DNA from: Corylus avellana
Taxonomy: Eukaryota; Streptophyta; Magnoliopsida; Fagales; Betulaceae
Direction of reading: 5' to 3'
Assembly (NCBI RefSeq): GCF_901000735.1
Contig: NC_081547.1
Coordinates: 19,034,838 to 19,098,837, forward strand
DNA: 64,000 nucleotides
Shown in pieces: positions 58,823 to 64,000 of the stretch. The notes beneath the pieces are model-generated. The model did not search any database, was not told the DNA's origin, and saw nothing but the letters and a program-made list of their open reading frames with translations. Both the position numbers and the translations under genes were made by a program. Position 1 is the first letter of the stretch; every line of letters begins with the position of its first letter.

Positions 58823-59699
58823 TGTTAGTATTTGTGTTGGCTTAATTCGGTTTCAAAATGTAGAGGCTACTGTCCACGGGCTCAAACACTAATATAGAAT
58901 GCTCAAAATCCAATCTTCATCGTTCATAATGTGGATTCATGTGTCATAAATGTCCCTATAAAGTTTTAGCTCAATCGGACCACAACACTCATCGATCGAA
59001 GCTGTTGATTAAGGACCGACGGAATGTCCTTTGCAGAGGGTGTTCTGACATGCTGCTAGGCTGTCCAGACACCAATTCCAGTAAGCATGTTTTTTGCTTG
59101 CAAGACCTTGTTCGGACAAGCACTAATCCTTTCCAGACACCTCGTACCTATTATGCCCAAAAACGTGTTTTTAGTGGACCGAGGTCTAGGGTTTGATGTA
59201 CTGATACACATCATTGTAGACGAGAGAGGTACAAATTTTCACCTCCAGAGAGTTTGTCAGAGGCTGTGTTAAGAGAGATCATATGTGGTGGCGTTAAATT
59301 GAATCTCTTAGAGTTTAAGTTATTCCTTTGATAAATCTACAGTTGAGAAGTCTATCAGAAGGGTCCGGTAAAGGAGAATCACGTTGAACAAGATTGTGAA
59401 CAAGGAAACGTGTTGTAGGCTTGTCGATCTTACAAAGTCAAGGTATAGCAAAGGGTTGTAAGTGTTTCTAGTGTCTGTAATTTATGGATAATCTTTTGAT
59501 AGTGATTTCTTGGGTTTGGCTGCCCCGGAGAGATTTTACTTTTAGATCAGTTTCTAAAAGGCTTCCTCTCCGTAACCAAAATATCTATGTCTGCCTCTTT
59601 ATTTATATATTTTGGTGATTGAATTGTTTATTGCTTCATCGTATTAATTCCGCATAAATTGTGATAAACAAGTTTTTGGAGTCGGCATAGCGTTTTTCA
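58823..59699 (+). repeat. 5' LTR of the gag-only element
   Basis: 877 bp, TG to CA, directly followed by the primer-binding site. Confidence 0.85.
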
Positions 59700-59769
59700 A
59701 TTTGGTATCAGAGCGGGTTCACTTTGTTTGGTTTAAATTCCTAAATGAGATCCTTGACTCCTTTTTACT

Positions 59770-60645
59770 ATGAATACATCTCAGTCCCTTGTCATTGACT
59801 CTTTTGGTTTTGATGATCTTGACAATGTGTATTAGATCTTCTCTAATGAGTATAGTCAACTGTCCTACAAATACAAAAAGATTTGTAAGAATTTTAAAAT
59901 TGTAGAACATGAAAAAGAGTCTTTGGCGAATGAATTGTCTAAATCACAAGCTTTGATTGATTCTTTAAATTTTGAGATGTCTATGCTTGTTAAAAAGAAT
60001 ATATCACTTGAGAATGATTTAAAAGAACTCTCACAAAAATTCTCTAGTGATAATCTGAAAAGTTTTTTTAGTGTTGATAACAAGCATAGTATGATTGTTG
60101 ATAATGGTGTTTGCTCTACTTTGCATGCTTCTAAATCTGAAAGAAAAATCTTGTTTGTTAAGCCTGTGAATGTTAAAGAAGTCAAGGCTAATACAGTCTG
60201 TTTGGATAAGGGCAAAACCTCTTGTTTGAATAATTGTGTGAAGCCCAAATCGAAGACTTCTTCTAAGAAGCAAACTCAAGCTAAGTTTGTTCCGATATGC
60301 CACCATTATGGGATTATTGGTCACATCAGAACAAACTATTTTTAATTTAAATCCCAAAGACTTTGGAAAAACTTGGCTTCTCCTAAGAAAGAAAAAAGTG
60401 ATATAGAGTCAGGTTTGCCTAGATCAAAGTCTAAATATATCCCTCCTCATAAAAGACAACATTCTCAAAGGTTTGTTCCCACCTGTCATCATTGTGGCAA
60501 AGTTGGTCATATTCGACCAAATTGTTTTAAATTGAGACCATATGTGCGTCATAAATCTGGTTCTAAGATTGTTCAAAAGTGGGTTAGGAATGATTATACC
60601 ATTCACCTATTGAGGGGGAGTGGTAATGATCTCACCTTAATTTAG
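59770..60645 (+). pseudogene. Copia-type gag with two zinc knuckles
   Basis: One reading frame of 292 codons from ATG 59770 to the stop ending at 60645, broken only by TAG at 59833 and TAA at 60343. A long coiled-coil-like segment (ESLANELSKSQALIDSLNFE, KKNISLENDLKELSQK) is followed by a basic region, a degenerate knuckle C-HHYGIIG-H-IRTN-Y and, 60 residues on, an intact one, C-HHCGKVG-H-IRPN-C. The protein ends LLRGSGNDLTLI. The role in life was packaging of element RNA into particles. Confidence 0.7.
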
Positions 60646-62302
60646 GTAAGTCAATAACATGCCTAGGATTGATTGATTTGCATATTTTTGAATATCCTAG
60701 AGCATGTTGGTTTTCTTTGCTTTGCATTTTTTTTTTTTTTTTTTTTTTTTTTGTGTTTTCTTTCTTGTTTATGCATTGCATTGTTTTTGTTGTTACACTT
60801 TTTGCACGAAGAGTGTATACATGGTTATTTTGAGATTCTTGTTTTGAGGCAAATTCCTAAAGGACTTTTCAAGAAATTCATTTACCATGATCTTTGAAAG
60901 GCGTATAGATGAAATGTTGTGTGCAGACCACCAAGATTTTTGTCTACTTACTAATCAAACATTCATGAATATGTAATATCTTGTTAAGACCTAGAAGTAG
61001 TTATTAAACAAAATCATTATTTGGTAGTGGGACCTATAAGATGTGATGAAAGTTTAATGCTAAAGGAAATTCATATATTGCCTATTCTAATCTCAATTCA
61101 AACATGTTGTTTTTCTTTGCTGCCCTTCTTTGTGTTTTATTTGTGTTAATAAATTTTTTAGAAAGGTATTGTTGTTGCAAAGATGTTTGAAAAGTTAATA
61201 TAGTTATATGCTTTAAATGCTCTTTAATTGCTTAATTGGAAATCCTCTTAATTTATGTACCTATGGAATACACTTATCATGCTTGAGTTGATTATCTTTA
61301 TAATGAACTATCATTGATCCATTCAAGTATGTGTTATTGTGGTACATTTAATTTATGCTATCTCTATGCACTTAAGCTTCAAGAAGGAATGTCAATCCAT
61401 GACAAATTTGTTGTGTTGGACAAACCATATACATAGAATGGATTTTCTTTGTGGGTTAAAATTGACCAAATGTTGGTTGAACCTAGAACCTATAAATTCC
61501 AGCTCAAACTCTTATGTCTTGTATTTAATATTATGAAAGACACGTTCTTAAAGAGAAAATCTAAAGTGAAATGTGCAAAATGTCAAAATATTTCAAAAAT
61601 GAAATTTTCACTGTATCAATTTTTGTGCTTGGCTCATCCAAAATCAAAATTCTGGATGTAGCTTTGAGCCTTGTGATAAGATAAAGGGGGAGAGTATTGG
61701 ATGAGGGTGACTAGGCCCTAGTAAGGTTTGACTTCTAACCTTACAAGTTATGAATTTCTTTCATATGGTTTGGAAGTTTTAATGTGTCTTCTTTGTCAAT
61801 ATATGTTTGTCCATTGCTTGACTCTTGATTGTGGCTTGTCACATACAACACATATAGCATGAATAGTGATGGTACATAATGGCATGCCATGAGTTGCAAC
61901 AATGATTTTGTTTATTCATCTTTTGAAACTCTTGTATGCTTTGGGTATTTTTGGCACATTCAACAAGAGTTTATGCTAAATCTGCAATTTTTGATCATTT
62001 ATTGGATATACTCTTATTATGAATACTCCTGTTTGCAAATTGTTTTCCTTGTACTTATTGAGGGGGAGTTTTGCTGATGTGTTTTCATGATCTTGCATTC
62101 TATGTCATTTTCTTATGATCATGAGTTTTATTTATGTATTCCTGTTCGATATATGCCTTGATGTATTTTGTGAAGTGTTTCAGGAAACATGAAGACTTTT
62201 TATCATTCTGTGACAAAAAGGGGGCGTAAATATGGGGAGATGATGATGATAGAATTGGCTCGGCATTTTGGTTTTTGTCATCAAATTACCAAATGAGGAG
62301 TT
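60646..62302 (+). other. Noncoding interior of the gag-only element
   Basis: No pol-like translation in any frame. A T-run of more than 20 bases lies at 60727-60751. Confidence 0.5.
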
Positions 62303-63584
62303 TGTTAGTATTTGTGTTAGCTTAATTCGGTTCCAAAATGCAGAGGCTATTGTCCACGGGCTCAAACACTGATATAGAATACTCAGAATCTGATCTCCAC
62401 CGTTGATAATGTGGATTCATGTGCCATAAACATCCTCACAAAGTTTCAGCTCAATCGGACCACAAACATTCATCGATCGAATTTGTTGATCAAGGACCGA
62501 TGGGATGTCCTTTGCAGGGGGTGTCCAGACATGCTGCTAGGCTATCTGGACACCAATTCTAGCAAGCATGTTTTTTGCTCGCAAGGCCCTGTCCGGACAA
62601 ACACTAATTCTGTTCGGACACCTCGTACCTATTATGCCCAAAAACATATTTTTAGTGGGCCCTGGTCTAGGGTTTGATGTACTGATATATATACATCATT
62701 ATAGAAGAGAGAGGTACAAATTTTCACCCCTAGAGAGTTCGTCAGAGTCTGTGCTAAGATAGATCATATGTGGTGAGCGTCAAATTGAATCTCTTAGAGT
62801 TTGAGTTATTCCTTTGATAAATCTACGGTTGAGAAGTCTATCGGAATGGTTTGGTAAATGAGAATAACGTTGAAGAAAATTGTGAGTAAGGAAACGAGTT
62901 GTAGGCTTGTCGATCTTNNNNNNNNNNNNNNNNNNNNNNNNNNNNNNNNNNNNNNNNNNNNNNNNNNNNNNNNNNNNNNNNNNNNNNNNNNNNNNNNNNN
63001 NNNNNNNNNNNNNNNNNNNNNNNNNNNNNNNNNNNNNNNNNNNNNNNNNNNNNNNNNNNNNNNNNNNNNNNNNNNNNNNNNNNNNNNNNNNNNNNNNNNN
63101 NNNNNNNNNNNNNNNNNNNNNNNNNNNNNNNNNNNNNNNNNNNNNNNNNNNNNNNNNNNNNNNNNNNNNNNNNNNNNNNNNNNNNNNNNNNNNNNNNNNN
63201 NNNNNNNNNNNNNNNNNNNNNNNNNNNNNNNNNNNNNNNNNNNNNNNNNNNNNNNNNNNNNNNNNNNNNNNNNNNNNNNNNNNNNNNNNNNNNNNNNNNN
63301 NNNNNNNNNNNNNNNNNNNNNNNNNNNNNNNNNNNNNNNNNNNNNNNNNNNNNNNNNNNNNNNNNNNNNNNNNNNNNNNNNNNNNNNNNNNNNNNNNNNN
63401 NNNNNNNNNNNNNNNNNNNNNNNNNNNNNNNNNNNNNNNNNNNNNNNNNNNNNNNNNNAAAATATATGTGTCTGCCTCTTTATTGCTTTATATATTTTGG
63501 TAATTGAATTATTTATTATTTCATAATATTAATTCCGCATAAATTGTAATAAACAAGTTTTTGGAGTTGGCATAGTGTTTTTCA
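62303..63584 (+). repeat. 3' LTR of the gag-only element (contains N gap)
   Basis: Matches 58823-59431 up to the gap and 59578-59699 after it. Confidence 0.85.
62918..63458. other. Assembly gap (541 N)
   Basis: Undetermined bases within the 3' LTR; the intact 5' LTR has only 146 bp at this position. Confidence 1.
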
Positions 63585-64000
63585 ATATGGAAGTATTATG
63601 TCTCTTTCTCTTTGAGAACTCTTTATTCAATTTCTTTCTTTAAGACAATATTAACTTAATTATTGGAGTGTCCTCATTCCCTCACGGACTAATGGATTCT
63701 AGTGATTATTTTTTCTATTGTGTACGACCCCCACCATCAGTAAAAGCAATCCTCCGACAAGAGTCAATTATACTCATGCTATTATTATGTGTTAAGCTAG
63801 ACCCACTAGATTCAAGTGTTGGTATTCAAAATTCAAAATTCAAAATTCCAACCAGATGCGTACAAGGCGATTGCAAAACCTATGGAGTTTGCTAGAGTAA
63901 TGGGCCCTTCGTTAGCCCATTAGGACGAACGGGTTGCCTGCTAATTAATGACAATCAAAACACGAAAGCCCAACTCATGGGCCATTTATCTCAGGCCTGA
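63585..64000. other. Repeat-like sequence at the right edge
   Basis: No gene recognised. The first 155 bases may be the second half of an older LTR split by the gag-only element. AAAATTC is repeated four times in tandem near 63826-63850. Confidence 0.3.

Larger units (their letters stand above)
58823..63584 (+). mobile_element. Copia-like LTR element with gag only
   Basis: LTRs at 58823-59699 (877 bp) and 62303-63584 (with an N gap) both begin TGTTAGTATTTGTGTT and end TTTTTCA. The tRNA-Met primer site TGGTATCAGAGCGGG follows the left LTR at 59703. The 2.6-kb interior encodes a gag with two zinc knuckles and then long noncoding sequence with several GAGGGGGAG-type purine tracts (60612, 61686, 62059). 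No protease, integrase or reverse transcriptase is visible, so the element is non-autonomous or internally deleted. The flanking bases (ATACA and ATATG) do not match well. Confidence 0.8.

Noticed and set aside
59770..60645. Endogenous pararetrovirus gag
   Set aside because: LTRs, tRNA-Met primer site and knuckle spacing fit a copia-type retrotransposon; no movement protein or viral reverse transcriptase is nearby.
1..64000. CRISPR arrays, operons, bacterial promoters
   Set aside because: The window is plant nuclear DNA; no spaced direct repeats of the CRISPR kind occur, and the repeats seen are transposon ends or microsatellites.

Overview
The window is nuclear DNA of a flowering plant, probably a eudicot. 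It is AT-rich, has GT-AG introns, and is crowded with plant transposon families (Mutator-like elements or MULEs, PIF/Harbinger-type MITEs, hAT, CACTA, Ty1-copia and Ty3-gypsy LTR elements). I cannot name the species. Only one gene looks intact: a 24-exon gene on the + strand (32757-43567, with an alternative last exon at 44386-44405) for the beta-prime subunit of the COPI vesicle coat. Conceptual splicing of all 24 exons gives one open frame of 921 codons.

Layout. 1-1190: 5' end of a minus-strand Ty3-gypsy element running off the left edge. 1593-31410: what looks like one very large, dead MuDR-type element. It has related inverted ends of about 185 bp and a near-matching 9-bp flanking duplication (7 of 9). 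A mudrA-type transposase on the + strand is broken into pieces (4160-5290, 26034-26863, 28408-29030), and a second, convergent minus-strand gene encodes a GRF-type zinc finger protein (29874-31014). Inserted in it are a small gypsy-derived element (2749-4157), a FAR1/FHY3-related transposase pseudogene between inverted arms (5335-10255), a tandem array of about 2.3-kb units (9255-26290), and a 1544-bp TIR element with a clear 9-bp duplication (26864-28407).

The tandem array is the most unusual part. Each unit joins noncoding MULE-arm sequence with a G-rich block, a pseudogene of a Werner-syndrome-like 3'-5' exonuclease, and a mudrA scrap. There are eight exonuclease copies. Their catalytic acidic residues are replaced at nearly every position, and several copies share the same nonsense codon, so a dead gene copy seems to have been amplified.

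31411-32756 holds a tRNA-derived SINE, a tiny retroposition scar and the promoter and leader of the coatomer gene. 44406-52257 is intergenic sequence with a hAT element carrying a perfect 8-bp duplication, MITEs and a possible LTR. 52258-58073 is a minus-strand Ty1-copia element with two LTRs of about 322 bp and an RNase H remnant. Two MITEs of the same family as the 1544-bp element lie inside it. 58823-63584 is a + strand copia-like element with 877-bp LTRs and a gag with two zinc knuckles but no visible pol. Runs of N at 56939-57024 and 62918-63458 both fall inside repeats.
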